DNA of 30,137 bases from positions 1 to 30,137 of the IMG/VR virus record IMGVR_UViG_3300047678_000834; one strand, 5' to 3'. Made by a program: the position numbers and the translations under genes. The DNA comes from a virus. Every line of letters starts with the position of its first letter. The stretch's first letter is position 1. Positions 20,275 through 29,134 of the stretch are shown here, piece by piece. Under the pieces are notes generated by a model. That model was not told the DNA's origin and did not search any database. It saw nothing but the letters and a program-made list of their open reading frames with translations.

Positions 20275-22374
20275 ATGTCTGAAGAATTAGGGTTTAAGCT
20301 AACGGTTGATGAGGGTAACGCGGCCAAATCTGTGAAGTCTTTTAAGCAGGAATTAAAAGAAGCCACTGTCCACGCTCTTGAAATGTCCAGGGAGTTCGGC
20401 GAACTCAGTCCGCAGGCAATTGCGGCGACTAAGGCGCTCGGGAAACTGAAGGAGGAAATGGCCGATGTTCAGGAGTTAACCGCAGCCGTTACTGATGAAA
20501 AGAGATTTACGGCCTTTGCAAACTTCGCCGGAAGTCTTGCCGGTGGATTTTCTGCCGCCCAGGGCGCCATCGGTTTAGTGTCTGGCGAGAGTGAGGAGTT
20601 GGAGGCTGTGTTGTTGCGTGTTCAATCTGCTATGGCTCTTTCGCAGGGGTTGTCCCAGGTTGCCGACCTGGGCCGTCAGTGGGGAGTTGCGAAGGCTGCC
20701 TTAAATTCTTTTACTGTCGTTCAGAAAGCGAATGAACTAGCTACGAAAGCCGCCGCCGTTGTTCAAAAATTATTTACTGGCGCTGTAGATACTACCAGCG
20801 GAGGGTTTAACCGCCTTAAAGTTGCGATTATAGGCACCGGCATAGGCGCCCTGGTAGTTGCAATTGGATATGTCGTTGCCAACTTCGATAAGCTGAAGAA
20901 AATGATTTTCGACCTGATTCCAGGCTTGGAAGCAGTTGCGGATTTCATAGGTGGAATCATTGACGCAGTTACCGACTTCGTTGGCGCTACAAGCGACGCC
21001 ACCAGGGAGGCGGATAGTTTACGCGATGGGTTAGAAAGGCAAAATGAAGAGTACGAGAATCAAATAAAACTCCTCGAAGCACAAGGGGCGACTTCTAAAC
21101 AAGTTAGGGCGCTCAAAAACGCAATGTATGAGGATGAACTTTCGAAGTTGAGGAGAATAATGGCGCTTACTGGCGAGTTAAGCGAGGCTGAATTAAAGCG
21201 ATTCAGGGAATTGAAAATCGGCCAGCAAGTTATTGACGCCGAGAATAAGAAAGAAGACAGGGATAACGCGGAAAAGGAAAAGAAAAAGCAAGAAGAGGAA
21301 ACAAAAAAGCAAGTAGAGGCTCAACGGCAAAGGGCTAAGAAGCTGGCTGAAGAGAGAAAGAGGTATCAGGAAAAGCAGATCGAGGAAGAGCGTAAGAAAG
21401 ATAACGAAATACAGGAGCAGTACGAGAAGGAGCAGGAGAAATTAATATCTGACATGAAAGAGCGCCACGCTTTTCAGTTGGAATTAATGAAGATTCAGGG
21501 TGAAGATACCCGGGGTGTTCGGGAGCAGCAGATCGATGAAGAGATACAGCAATTAAAAGAAAGCGGCGGTAGGTTCCTCGAAGGGATAGCCGAACTGGAA
21601 AGGGAAAAGGTACTGGTAGCTGCCCAGGCAAAGGCTGACGCCATGGCTGAACAAAAGGAAATTGACGATAAAAACGCCGAAGAGCAGAAGGAAGTTGAAG
21701 AGCAGCTAAAGGAAGAGGCCGACGCGCTCAGGGAAGAATCAGAAGCAAACGACTTGCTTCGGGTTCAGGAAAAATACGATAGGCTTCGGGAACTCGTACA
21801 CGGCAATGAATCGTTGATGACGCAGATCGTTGCTGCTGAGGCTGAGGCAAAGGCCGGTGTTGAGAAAAAATGGGATGATATACGCTTACAACAGAAGCGG
21901 GAAAATATGAGTGCGCTCGGCGGCTTGCTGGGCGGTGCCTCTAATCTTATTGGTAAGAACACAGCCGTAGGTAAAGGTCTGGCCGTAGCTGAAGCCACCG
22001 TCCAGACCTACCTGGGCGCAACTAAAGCGCTTTCAGCCTCCTCGTCTATTCCTATTGTCGGTACGGCCCTGGGTATCGCTAACGCGGCTCTAATTGTCGC
22101 TAGTGGTATTAAGTCTGTCACTACAATTCTAAAAACAAAAGTACCCGGTCAAGCTGACGCCGGTGGCGCTCCTCCCGTAACCCCGCTACCTGCTGAGGGT
22201 TCCAGCCCTTCAGTGTCTACCGCTCCAAGTATGGACGGCATTCAGTCCACGCTGCTGGACCAAACGAAAAAAATCGCAGAAGGAAAGGATAGCCTGAAGG
22301 CCTATGTAGTAGAAAGCGAGATCACACAGAAGCAGGAAAGAGCCAACGCAATAACACAAACCGCAAATTTTTAA
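20275..22374 (+). CDS. Tail tape measure protein
   Basis: This 699-residue protein has the usual tape-measure layout: an N-terminal helical repeat region (KLTVDEGNAAKSVKSFKQEL, 7-26), a hydrophobic segment at about 185-240 (AIIGTGIGALVVAIGYVVAN), a long Lys/Glu-rich coiled coil at about 250-540 and a Gly/Ala-rich membrane-like C-terminus (GGLLGGASNLIGKNTAVGKG). Tape measures fix tail length and help DNA entry. With about 1.5 angstrom per residue, the tail would be near 100 nm (an estimate from length alone). Confidence 0.88.
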   Translation: MSEELGFKLTVDEGNAAKSVKSFKQELKEATVHALEMSREFGELSPQAIAATKALGKLKEEMADVQELTAAVTDEKRFTAFANFAGSLAGGFSAAQGAIGLVSGESEELEAVLLRVQSAMALSQGLSQVADLGRQWGVAKAALNSFTVVQKANELATKAAAVVQKLFTGAVDTTSGGFNRLKVAIIGTGIGALVVAIGYVVANFDKLKKMIFDLIPGLEAVADFIGGIIDAVTDFVGATSDATREADSLRDGLERQNEEYENQIKLLEAQGATSKQVRALKNAMYEDELSKLRRIMALTGELSEAELKRFRELKIGQQVIDAENKKEDRDNAEKEKKKQEEETKKQVEAQRQRAKKLAEERKRYQEKQIEEERKKDNEIQEQYEKEQEKLISDMKERHAFQLELMKIQGEDTRGVREQQIDEEIQQLKESGGRFLEGIAELEREKVLVAAQAKADAMAEQKEIDDKNAEEQKEVEEQLKEEADALREESEANDLLRVQEKYDRLRELVHGNESLMTQIVAAEAEAKAGVEKKWDDIRLQQKRENMSALGGLLGGASNLIGKNTAVGKGLAVAEATVQTYLGATKALSASSSIPIVGTALGIANAALIVASGIKSVTTILKTKVPGQADAGGAPPVTPLPAEGSSPSVSTAPSMDGIQSTLLDQTKKIAEGKDSLKAYVVESEITQKQERANAITQTANF

Positions 22375-22376
22375 TT

Positions 22377-22988
22377 ATGAGTAACAAACTCCCGCTTTAT
22401 CGTGCCACTATTGTCGAAGACGACAATAACACATTCGAAGTACGATTTATCTCACTCGTACACGACCCCGCAATCGAAGTTAATTTCCTTGCATTTGATA
22501 ACCAGCAACCCAGGTCTTTACAGTTTGCAACAAACGAGGAGGAGCGGGTTATTACCGGCCTCGCAATGATAGCCGACGAGCCGATTTACAGAAGGGATAA
22601 AGAAGGTGAATTTTATGTTTACTACGATGCGGCGGGCATATCGCAGATAGTAAAAAAATTCTTTCGTAAGAAATACAACTTCAACCTTAACCTGAACCAT
22701 AAACCCGATTTAAAAACTGGAGACGGTGTTTATGTTTTTGAAAGCTGGATAGTAGACCGGGAAAAAGGAAAATTCCCAATGAAGCAATTTTCGGATGTCC
22801 CTAATGGTTCGTGGATTATTTCAGCTAAGGTAGACGACCCAGCTATATGGGAAGATATAAAAAACGGAGTGTTCCGGGGGTTCAGTATTGAAGGATTTTT
22901 CAAAATGGAGCGCATCAATGATCTGGATATAACGGAAGAACAATTTGACGCAGAGGTCGAAAAACTGATACGAGAATACACTCCTTAA
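22377..22988 (+). CDS. XkdF-like prohead protease
   Basis: This 203-residue protein matches the XkdF-like serine protease family of phage prohead maturation proteases. Conserved pieces are VITGLAMIADEPIYRRD (58-74), FYVYYD (79-84), the NH at 107-108 (candidate catalytic His), VFESWIVD (120-127), GSWI (144-147) and GFSIEGFF (168-175, candidate Ser). It follows the tape measure by 2 nt and precedes the scaffold and capsid genes, as expected for a protease that cleaves scaffold or capsid. Confidence 0.78.
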   Translation: MSNKLPLYRATIVEDDNNTFEVRFISLVHDPAIEVNFLAFDNQQPRSLQFATNEEERVITGLAMIADEPIYRRDKEGEFYVYYDAAGISQIVKKFFRKKYNFNLNLNHKPDLKTGDGVYVFESWIVDREKGKFPMKQFSDVPNGSWIISAKVDDPAIWEDIKNGVFRGFSIEGFFKMERINDLDITEEQFDAEVEKLIREYTP

Positions 22989-23029
22989 TACTTTATTCCG
23001 AAATCATTAATCACAATTAAAAATTCAAA

Positions 23030-23599
23030 ATGAAGAAAGACTTTAAAACTGCTTTGGCAACATTTAAGGCTCTTCTGTTCGATGCGCAAACTCCGGAAGA
23101 GGAAGGTAATCCTACCGGTGTAGAGGTTAAGGCGAAGGACGGTAAGACTTATAAGGTTGCAAAAATTGAAAAGGGCGAGGCTATCGAAGTTTCTGGTGAA
23201 TCTGGCGATTACGCCGCGGCTCCAGACGGTAGCGTAGAACTGGAGGACGGTACAATCCTGACCGTAAAGGATGGCAAGATCGAGGAGGTGAAGGTTATGG
23301 AGCAGATGGCGGCGGCTGATGAGGCTGTTGCCGGTGTTTCAAAGGAGGATTTTGACGCATTGAAGGCTCAGTTTGACGAACTGAAAAAGTTTGTTGCTGA
23401 TTCCCTGAGTAAAGCCGCGGAAGCTGGTAATGTAAAATTTGCGGCTATGCTGGATGTTGTCCAGGCAGTCAGTGAAGAGCCGGAAGCTAACCCTACTGGT
23501 GTGGTAAAAAATACGGCCTTCTCAAAAGCTGTCACTGATAAGGACGCGGCTCTGGCAAAGGTTCGTGATGCTTTTGCGGCGGCTGCTTCAAAAAAATAG
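23030..23599 (+). CDS. Probable capsid scaffold protein
   Basis: This 189-residue, strongly charged protein lies between the protease and the major capsid gene, the usual scaffold position. The middle has short beta-like repeats (VEVKAKDGKTYKVAKIEKGE; ELEDGTILTVKDGKIEEVKV), then a coiled-coil stretch (KEDFDALKAQFDELKKFVAD) and an Ala/Lys-rich end (DAFAAAASKK), typical of a capsid-binding C-terminus. AATACT at 22987-22992 may be a promoter with a leader of about 30 nt. Confidence 0.65.
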   Translation: MKKDFKTALATFKALLFDAQTPEEEGNPTGVEVKAKDGKTYKVAKIEKGEAIEVSGESGDYAAAPDGSVELEDGTILTVKDGKIEEVKVMEQMAAADEAVAGVSKEDFDALKAQFDELKKFVADSLSKAAEAGNVKFAAMLDVVQAVSEEPEANPTGVVKNTAFSKAVTDKDAALAKVRDAFAAAASKK

Positions 23600-23658
23600 C
23601 ACGATTGCCCGGTTTCTGATACTTATTTTTTTTAAACAATAAAATCAAATAAACGCTT

Positions 23659-24606
23659 ATGGCTTATGATGTTTCTGCATTGGGTTCGTATACGCAGCCT
23701 AATGAAAAAACGGTCCTGGTAAAAACTGTACTGGGTCCTAAAACGATTGCAAAAATCGAATCTGTTGGTAATGTTCTTACTGGTGTTAAAAGTAAAATCC
23801 AGCTTCCTAATCTGGATACTGACGCCGTATTCCAGGATGGAAGCGCGTGCGGCTTTACTGCTGCTGGTACCACTAAGGTGACAACGCGCGAACTCGAAGT
23901 AGGCAATATTAAGGTAAATGAGTCTCTTTGCCCTAAGGACTTTGAAAAGACTTACGAGCAGCTGAATCTTACAAAAGGCTCCGAATATACCGAGGCTCTT
24001 CATGCTGAAGAGTATATCGGCCTTAAAGGTAAAAAGATCGCAAAGGCCCTGGAAGTTGCCGTTTGGAAAGGCGATAAGGCCAGCGCTAACGCTCAGTTGA
24101 AAAGGTTCGACGGTTTTATCAAGATCATCGACACTGACGGTACTGCCGTTGACGGTAACACTGGTGGCGTTACTGTTGCTACAGGTATCTCTAAGGCGAA
24201 TATCGAGGCTATTCTCGATGCGATGTACGAGGCTATTACTGAAGACCTGATCGAAAACGATGACAATTATATCGCCTGTGGCTCTGAAGTGTTCCGGGCC
24301 TATATTATGGCGATGAGGGATAAGAACTACTTCAAGGACTACAAGGTTGACGGCGAAAGCGGCCAGGTTACAATCGTGGGTACTAACGTTACTCTGATGT
24401 CAACCCCAGGGCTGAATAACACCAAAAGGCTTTTTGGCTTCAGCTGGTCTAATATGTGGTTCGGTACTGATATGCTGGAAGAAACCGAAGCTATGAATCT
24501 GTCTTACGCTCCCGAAGCTGAACAGGTAAGGTTTAAGGCCAACTTCAAGGCCGGTGTTCAGGTTGCATTCCCTGAAGAGATCGTACAGTTTACCCTGGTT
24601 CCGTAG
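23659..24606 (+). CDS. Major capsid protein
   Basis: This 315-residue protein has the composition of an HK97-fold capsid protein: an N-arm, an extended middle (VKSKIQLPNLDTDAVFQDGS), an E-loop-like segment (TTRELEVGNIKVNESLCPKD), a long helix (ALHAEEYIGLKGKKIAKAL) and an A-domain with ENDDNYIACGSEVFRAYIMA followed by the closing strands near GVQVAFPEEIVQFTLV. Position after protease and scaffold supports this. GATACT (23618-23623) may be a late promoter, leaving a leader of about 28 nt. Confidence 0.82.
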   Translation: MAYDVSALGSYTQPNEKTVLVKTVLGPKTIAKIESVGNVLTGVKSKIQLPNLDTDAVFQDGSACGFTAAGTTKVTTRELEVGNIKVNESLCPKDFEKTYEQLNLTKGSEYTEALHAEEYIGLKGKKIAKALEVAVWKGDKASANAQLKRFDGFIKIIDTDGTAVDGNTGGVTVATGISKANIEAILDAMYEAITEDLIENDDNYIACGSEVFRAYIMAMRDKNYFKDYKVDGESGQVTIVGTNVTLMSTPGLNNTKRLFGFSWSNMWFGTDMLEETEAMNLSYAPEAEQVRFKANFKAGVQVAFPEEIVQFTLVP

Positions 24607-24627
24607 TACTACCTGCTGCAATTTAAT

Positions 24628-24656
24628 GGCGCGTTATAATGGCGCGCCTATTTTTT
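24628..24656 (+). terminator. Rho-independent terminator after the capsid gene
   Basis: GGCGCG (24628-24633) pairs with CGCGCC (24643-24648); the sequence continues TATTTTTT. Confidence 0.75.
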
Positions 24657-24675
24657 AACTACTTAATTTTTAAAA

Positions 24676-25197
24676 ATGGCTTGTGCAACTATCGAGGATT
24701 ACGAAATCGACTGTAATAAGGATAGCCTAGGCGGTCTGGAGGTAATTTATATCGCTATCCGTGGAGATATTGAAGGTTATACCGAAACGGCTGGCGCTAT
24801 CTCCGCCGTAAATATGAAGACTGGGAAGAAGTTTTTCAAGTTCGATCTGGTAAAAAGTACTTCCAACTTCACGAACACGCTTACTGCCAACGCTCAAACT
24901 GGCACCTTCTTTTATGCTCAGGCGGCTACCCTGGTAATGAATAAGCTGAAGGCGGCTACTTCCGCCCTGGTTGATGGCCTGGCTCAGAATTCCCTGGTAA
25001 TGATCACCAAAGACAGGAACGGAGAATTTATTATGCTGGGACGCGAAAACGGCCTTGATGTATCAGGCGGCACCGCCGGTTCCGGCACCGCCAGCGGCGA
25101 CCGTTCAGGATATGAAATTCAATTCACCGGAGAAGAAAAGAAAATGTCACACGTTAGCCCTGCTATCATTGACGACCTGCTGATTCCTGCGGCGTAA
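24676..25197 (+). CDS. Probable major tail tube protein
   Basis: This 173-residue protein starts MACATIEDYEIDCNKDSLGG. It has a barrel-like strand sequence (GLEVIYIAIRGDIEGYTE, AVNMKTGKKFFKFDLVKST) and later NSLVMITKDRNGEFIMLGRE with a Gly/Ser-rich loop before GYEIQFTGEEKK. The order of strands around a DRNGEFxxLG turn is typical of tail-tube proteins of Bacteroidota siphophages. It sits among head genes, not with the other tail genes. A minor head decoration protein is the alternative. Confidence 0.65.
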   Translation: MACATIEDYEIDCNKDSLGGLEVIYIAIRGDIEGYTETAGAISAVNMKTGKKFFKFDLVKSTSNFTNTLTANAQTGTFFYAQAATLVMNKLKAATSALVDGLAQNSLVMITKDRNGEFIMLGRENGLDVSGGTAGSGTASGDRSGYEIQFTGEEKKMSHVSPAIIDDLLIPAA

Positions 25198-25216
25198 GAA
25201 TTATGATGCAATTATT

Positions 25217-25252
25217 AACGGCCCCTGTTTAATACGGGGGCCGTTTCTTTTA
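25217..25252 (+). terminator. Rho-independent terminator after the tail tube gene
   Basis: AACGGCCCC (25217-25225) pairs with GGGGCCGTT (25237-25245), followed by TCTTTTATA, whose end is the start of TATACT. Confidence 0.9.
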
Positions 25253-25266
25253 TACTTACCTGTATG
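25251..25266 (+). promoter_or_regulatory. Putative late promoter (TATACT-N7-ATG)
   Basis: TATACT (25251-25256) follows the terminator tract directly and lies 7 nt before the ATG at 25264; TACTTACC-[AT]-GTATGA is shared with the copy at 14861-14876. Confidence 0.45.
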
Positions 25267-25722
25267 ATACGATTAAACAGGGTAGATAATGGGCAGCGTT
25301 TCGCCGTTACCGTTTCAGAGTTGACTACAATACCCGACCCTGTTTACTTATTCCATTTTATACATGATTCAACAAATAAGGAATCCGTTGTTATCCTGGC
25401 CGATATAAGCCCTAATAAAGCGCGTTGTAATATATTCCAGATAGATGGCTCGTTATTTAGTATGGACGGCTGGTATAGCTACAGAATACACCAGCAAAAC
25501 AGCGCTACTAATACTGATGTTTTCTCTTCTGGCGATATCGTCGAACGCGGTCGCCTTTATGTTGAGGCTTTGGGCGCTTTCAATTTTATTGAGCCGTCCG
25601 ACGGTCCAGGTGAGTTTATAGAGTTTGAGCCTGGAGATACTTCCCCTGATATAAATACAATTCGAACTACCGAAGACGGTGGTACCCGAATAACTGAGGG
25701 CGGGCTAATAATTATTTCCTAA
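25264..25722 (+). CDS. Beta-rich structural protein
   Basis: This 152-residue protein begins MIRLNRVDNGQRFAVTVSEL and continues through strands (VYLFHFIHDSTNKESVVIL, WYSYRIHQQNSATN) to a Thr/Gly-rich tail (NTIRTTEDGGTRITEGGLII). No family can be named. It precedes the fibre-like gene by 18 nt and is first behind a terminator, so it may be a decoration or fibre-attachment protein. Confidence 0.5.
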   Translation: MIRLNRVDNGQRFAVTVSELTTIPDPVYLFHFIHDSTNKESVVILADISPNKARCNIFQIDGSLFSMDGWYSYRIHQQNSATNTDVFSSGDIVERGRLYVEALGAFNFIEPSDGPGEFIEFEPGDTSPDINTIRTTEDGGTRITEGGLIIIS

Positions 25723-25740
25723 CCAATAAAATAAAAAAGA

Positions 25741-26733
25741 ATGCCTTTTGTAAAAATCTCCGAGTTGCCCCAGGCGAACACGCTGGAGGGGGCTGAGTTG
25801 GTTGAAGTTGTTCAGGATGGCTTTAGCCGAAAAACAACTTTGGCCGCTATTGCTTCGCAGTTATCTGCTGAAGTTGGTACGCTTCAATCTGTGTCTGATC
25901 AGGGCCGCGTTACGACGAATACCCTGTCTTATCTTTCCGGTTCTGTTGAACTGACTGACAAGATTGTACCTGCTGAAACAAACGAGGTTCAGCTTGCAAT
26001 TTCAAAGCCCTCTATCATTCTGCAGTCGGGGTCTACCATTGAAGTTTATACTGAATCCGGTACGTTTATCCGTGTAATCGACAACGCTTTCCAGTCTGAA
26101 ACCGTCGCTTATTACATTTTTAACGAGCCTCTTCCGCTCGGCTCGGTTGTTGTTGCGGTTATTGGTGACGTGACAAAGACTTCGTTTGTCTTGGACGATC
26201 TTATCTCTAAGCGCGGCGTTGAATCTATGATTCAGGCGGCTACTGAAGTACTCCCTACCGATCTCCAGGCAATAACCGATAATGGCAGCGATACAGATAA
26301 AACTATCTCTTACCTGCCCGGTTCTATCGACTTAAAAGATGGCGCCGTTTCCTTTGGTGATTACAGCCTCCTCGTAAATTCATTTTACACTGGTGGCCTG
26401 TCAATCGGAAATGTTATTTCCGTAACTCTGAAGGAGGACCGTCGCCCGCCGTCCGATTTTCCGGAAACCTTTTTCGAAGCGATTATCGTTAACATCGAAA
26501 ATGAATTCGAGCCAGGTTTTACAATGCTCACTCTTTCTGAGCCTTTCCCAGTTGGCTATCCAATATTAACCGCCTGTGTTGCCTCTGTTCCAAAAACGGA
26601 GTTTTCCGACAATGACCTGGTGCCTAAATCTTATGTATCAAAAATGATTCAGGATGCGCTTATCGCAGCGGGGTTAATCCCGGCTGGTCCCGAAGAAAGG
26701 GGCGGCGGTATTGAGGGGCCTCTCTCTGCTTAA
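25741..26733 (+). CDS. Tail fibre-like protein with internal duplication
   Basis: This 330-residue protein has an N-terminal segment VKISELPQANTLEGAELVEV (4-23) that is the well-known attachment-like start of many phage fibre proteins. Two related units follow, residues about 48-166 and 175-307. Both begin L-x-x-x-[ST]-D-x-G with SYL-x-GS and end EP-x-P-x-G, K-T-x-F-x-x-x-D-L-x-x-K and MIQ-x-A. It ends in a short Gly-rich tail. Likely role is receptor contact or capsid decoration; it is unusually placed between head genes and portal. Confidence 0.65.
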   Translation: MPFVKISELPQANTLEGAELVEVVQDGFSRKTTLAAIASQLSAEVGTLQSVSDQGRVTTNTLSYLSGSVELTDKIVPAETNEVQLAISKPSIILQSGSTIEVYTESGTFIRVIDNAFQSETVAYYIFNEPLPLGSVVVAVIGDVTKTSFVLDDLISKRGVESMIQAATEVLPTDLQAITDNGSDTDKTISYLPGSIDLKDGAVSFGDYSLLVNSFYTGGLSIGNVISVTLKEDRRPPSDFPETFFEAIIVNIENEFEPGFTMLTLSEPFPVGYPILTACVASVPKTEFSDNDLVPKSYVSKMIQDALIAAGLIPAGPEERGGGIEGPLSA

Positions 26734-26749
26734 AAATCAAAAATAAACT

Positions 26750-28630
26750 ATGCCTGAAGAAAAAAACAGTGTAGAGCAGATTATGCTTCTGAAGTTTGAA
26801 GATATTAAGCCTGTAGTCTACAAGGAAAATAAGGTAAGGGGCTGGTTCTCTTATGGGGAAAAAAACGATTACCCCGCCTATCTTCTGGACCTATTCGACA
26901 AGTCCGGAAAACACGGCGCTATTGTAAGGGGGAAAACCGACTTTATTATAGGTAATGGCTTCGGGTTCGTTGACGACAACCTGCTGACTGATACGAATGC
27001 GAAAACCATTATTGACCGGTGCAATAGTAATGGTGAAAGCCTGGAGGATGTGACTAAAAAGGTCGCTATGGATGTTGAAATTTTTGGTGGTGGTTATTTC
27101 CAGGTTATCTATAACAGAAAAAAGAAAATTTCTGAAATATATCACCTTGATTTTTCTAATGTCCGCACAAATAAAGCGAGATCAAAATTTTGGTTTTCTG
27201 AAGAGTGGATAAAGATCGACGCTAACGGCAATGTATCAGAAACCAGAAACCCGGAGGTTAAGGAATTGGAGCCTTTTAATCCTGCAAAGCCTGGAGGTGA
27301 GCAAGTTCTTTATATTGGAGAATATACACCCGGTAACACGCCATATCCTAAGCCTAATTACAATGCAGCTATTCGGTATATTCAAATTGATATTTGCATA
27401 GGTGAATACCATTTGAATGGGATAACTAACGGTATGTTTGCTTCGAAGATGATTAACTTCAATAGCGGAGTTCCCGGCCTCCCTGAGCAGAAGGAGATTG
27501 AAAATAAGGTTAACCGTAAGTTTGCAGGTTCAAAAAATGCGGGCAAGATCATGCTCTCATTTAATAAAGACGCCGCCAATTCACCGACTGTTACCGACCT
27601 ATCCGGCACTGAACTGGATAAGCATTTTGATCTGCTTAATGAGACGACTGAAACACAAATTTTCAGCAGTCACCGGGTAACCAGTGGGTCACTTTTTGGC
27701 ATCAAAAGCAAGGGCGTTGTTTTTGCAAATAATAATGAGTTGCGCCAGGCTTTCGAATTGTTTCAAAACACATACTGTAACGCAAAGCGCAAATTACTGG
27801 AGAAGAGCGTTAACCTCATACTCAGTATTAACGACGTGCCTACCGTTTACCTGCAACGTAGCGAGCCGGTTGGTGTTCAATTCTCAGAAGCCACAATCGC
27901 TAAGGCTCTTACCGAAGACGAAATACGCGAAACCCTGGGGCGTAAACCAAAAACCCAGGAACAAAGTAAAGAGACCCCCGCAGCTAATGCGGAGGTCTCT
28001 CTTTCTAAACTCGATGACGAACGAGATATTACGGTGTTTGCGAAATTTGGCGCCAGTAAAACCGGATTCGAGGTTTTGAATAGCGAAAAAGTTGTTTTTA
28101 CAAATGACTTCCAATTCTCCCGCCACTACTTCGACGCTGTTGGTAGTTTGACTAAGAACCAGCGCGCTATTATTGATCTTCTGAATGGGAATAAGAGTAT
28201 TGATGTTAAGGGGATATCCGACGTACTCGAAGTTTCTGAAGATGTTATCAAAGGCTTATTAAAATCAATGGAATCGGACGGCCTCATAAAAGTGTCAACC
28301 TCCAGCGGCTCTATAGAGCGCACCCCCACAGCTGAGGCTATTGATATCTTAAACCGCCGTGGCAATGCTGGAGAAGGGGATAAAACCAGCGTTAAGGTAA
28401 TGTACTCGTACGAAGGTGTTAAAGACGACCGAAACCGTCCATTTTGTGCTAAGATGCTGGAACTCGATAGGTTTTATACCCGCGAAGATATCGAGGCTAT
28501 AAGTGAGCAGCTGGGTTATAGTGTCTGGCATCGAAGAGGCGGCTGGTATAAGCCGAAAGGGGAAACTGAGGCGCGCCCTTACTGTCGTCACTACTGGCAA
28601 ACAAATACCGTTATCACAAAATCAACCTAA
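26750..28630 (+). CDS. Portal protein fused to winged helix and Cys/His domain
   Basis: This 626-residue protein has an N-terminal portal domain (residues about 1-400): FSYGEKNDYPAYLLDLFDKS, AIVRGKTDFIIGNGFGF and later SLFGIKSKGVVFANNNELRQ. A linker at 400-420 is followed by a winged-helix-like segment at about 467-516 (LTKNQRAIIDLLNG, VSEDVIKGLLKSMESDGLIK). The C-terminus from about 545 has YSYEGVKDDRNRPFCAKMLE (Cys566), RGGWY and PYCRHYW (Cys612-Arg-His614), a pattern like MuF/head-morphogenesis proteins. It forms the DNA entry ring; the added parts may replace a separate minor head protein. Confidence 0.85.
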   Translation: MPEEKNSVEQIMLLKFEDIKPVVYKENKVRGWFSYGEKNDYPAYLLDLFDKSGKHGAIVRGKTDFIIGNGFGFVDDNLLTDTNAKTIIDRCNSNGESLEDVTKKVAMDVEIFGGGYFQVIYNRKKKISEIYHLDFSNVRTNKARSKFWFSEEWIKIDANGNVSETRNPEVKELEPFNPAKPGGEQVLYIGEYTPGNTPYPKPNYNAAIRYIQIDICIGEYHLNGITNGMFASKMINFNSGVPGLPEQKEIENKVNRKFAGSKNAGKIMLSFNKDAANSPTVTDLSGTELDKHFDLLNETTETQIFSSHRVTSGSLFGIKSKGVVFANNNELRQAFELFQNTYCNAKRKLLEKSVNLILSINDVPTVYLQRSEPVGVQFSEATIAKALTEDEIRETLGRKPKTQEQSKETPAANAEVSLSKLDDERDITVFAKFGASKTGFEVLNSEKVVFTNDFQFSRHYFDAVGSLTKNQRAIIDLLNGNKSIDVKGISDVLEVSEDVIKGLLKSMESDGLIKVSTSSGSIERTPTAEAIDILNRRGNAGEGDKTSVKVMYSYEGVKDDRNRPFCAKMLELDRFYTREDIEAISEQLGYSVWHRRGGWYKPKGETEARPYCRHYWQTNTVITKST

Positions 28631-29133
28631 TGGACAACGTACTTTTAATTTCATACGCAACTCTGACAAAGGTTAGCGAGTTGAACGAGAATATTGACAC
28701 AAAAATCCTAACGCCATTAGTGGCAGAGGTTCAAAAAACAATTATCAGGCCGGTACTCGGGACAACTCTGTACAACGCTTTGTTAATTGCGGTAGCAACC
28801 GATACCCTCAGCGCCGATCAGTTGAAATTGCTTACCGATTATATTCGCCCAGCGCTAATTAACGGAATCCTTACTGACCTGCCTTTCAAATTGAACTACC
28901 GGTTTACTAATACCGGCATGACAACCAGGACCAGCGAACACGCAAAGGCTCCAGAGTATAAGGATATTCAAAAGTTATCCGATTACTACAAAGCAAAGGC
29001 AGTACGCGATTGCGGCGAGTTAACAAAGTTCCTTTGCGCTAACGTTGACAAGTACCCGGAGTACCGTGAAACAACTACCGCAGGAGATCGCCCGGTAAAG
29101 GAACAATACGATACCGGCGTATACCTTGATTAG
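28630..29133 (+). CDS. DUF6712-like head-tail connector
   Basis: This 167-residue helical protein resembles the DUF6712 family: LLISYATLTKVSELNENIDT, LVAEVQKTIIRPVLGTTLYN, LLTDYIRPALINGILTDLPF and a central Phe/Asn-Gly turn. Such proteins are found directly after portals in Bacteroidota phages and are probable adaptors. The ATG overlaps the portal stop (TAATG), supporting coupled translation. Confidence 0.75.
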   Translation: MDNVLLISYATLTKVSELNENIDTKILTPLVAEVQKTIIRPVLGTTLYNALLIAVATDTLSADQLKLLTDYIRPALINGILTDLPFKLNYRFTNTGMTTRTSEHAKAPEYKDIQKLSDYYKAKAVRDCGELTKFLCANVDKYPEYRETTTAGDRPVKEQYDTGVYLD

Positions 29134-29134
29134 T

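Noticed and set aside
6963-28411. Repeated CGTACG palindromes (for example 6964, 9609, 13425, 13624)
   Set aside because: About as many as expected for a 6-mer in 30 kb, mostly in coding DNA and without regular position.
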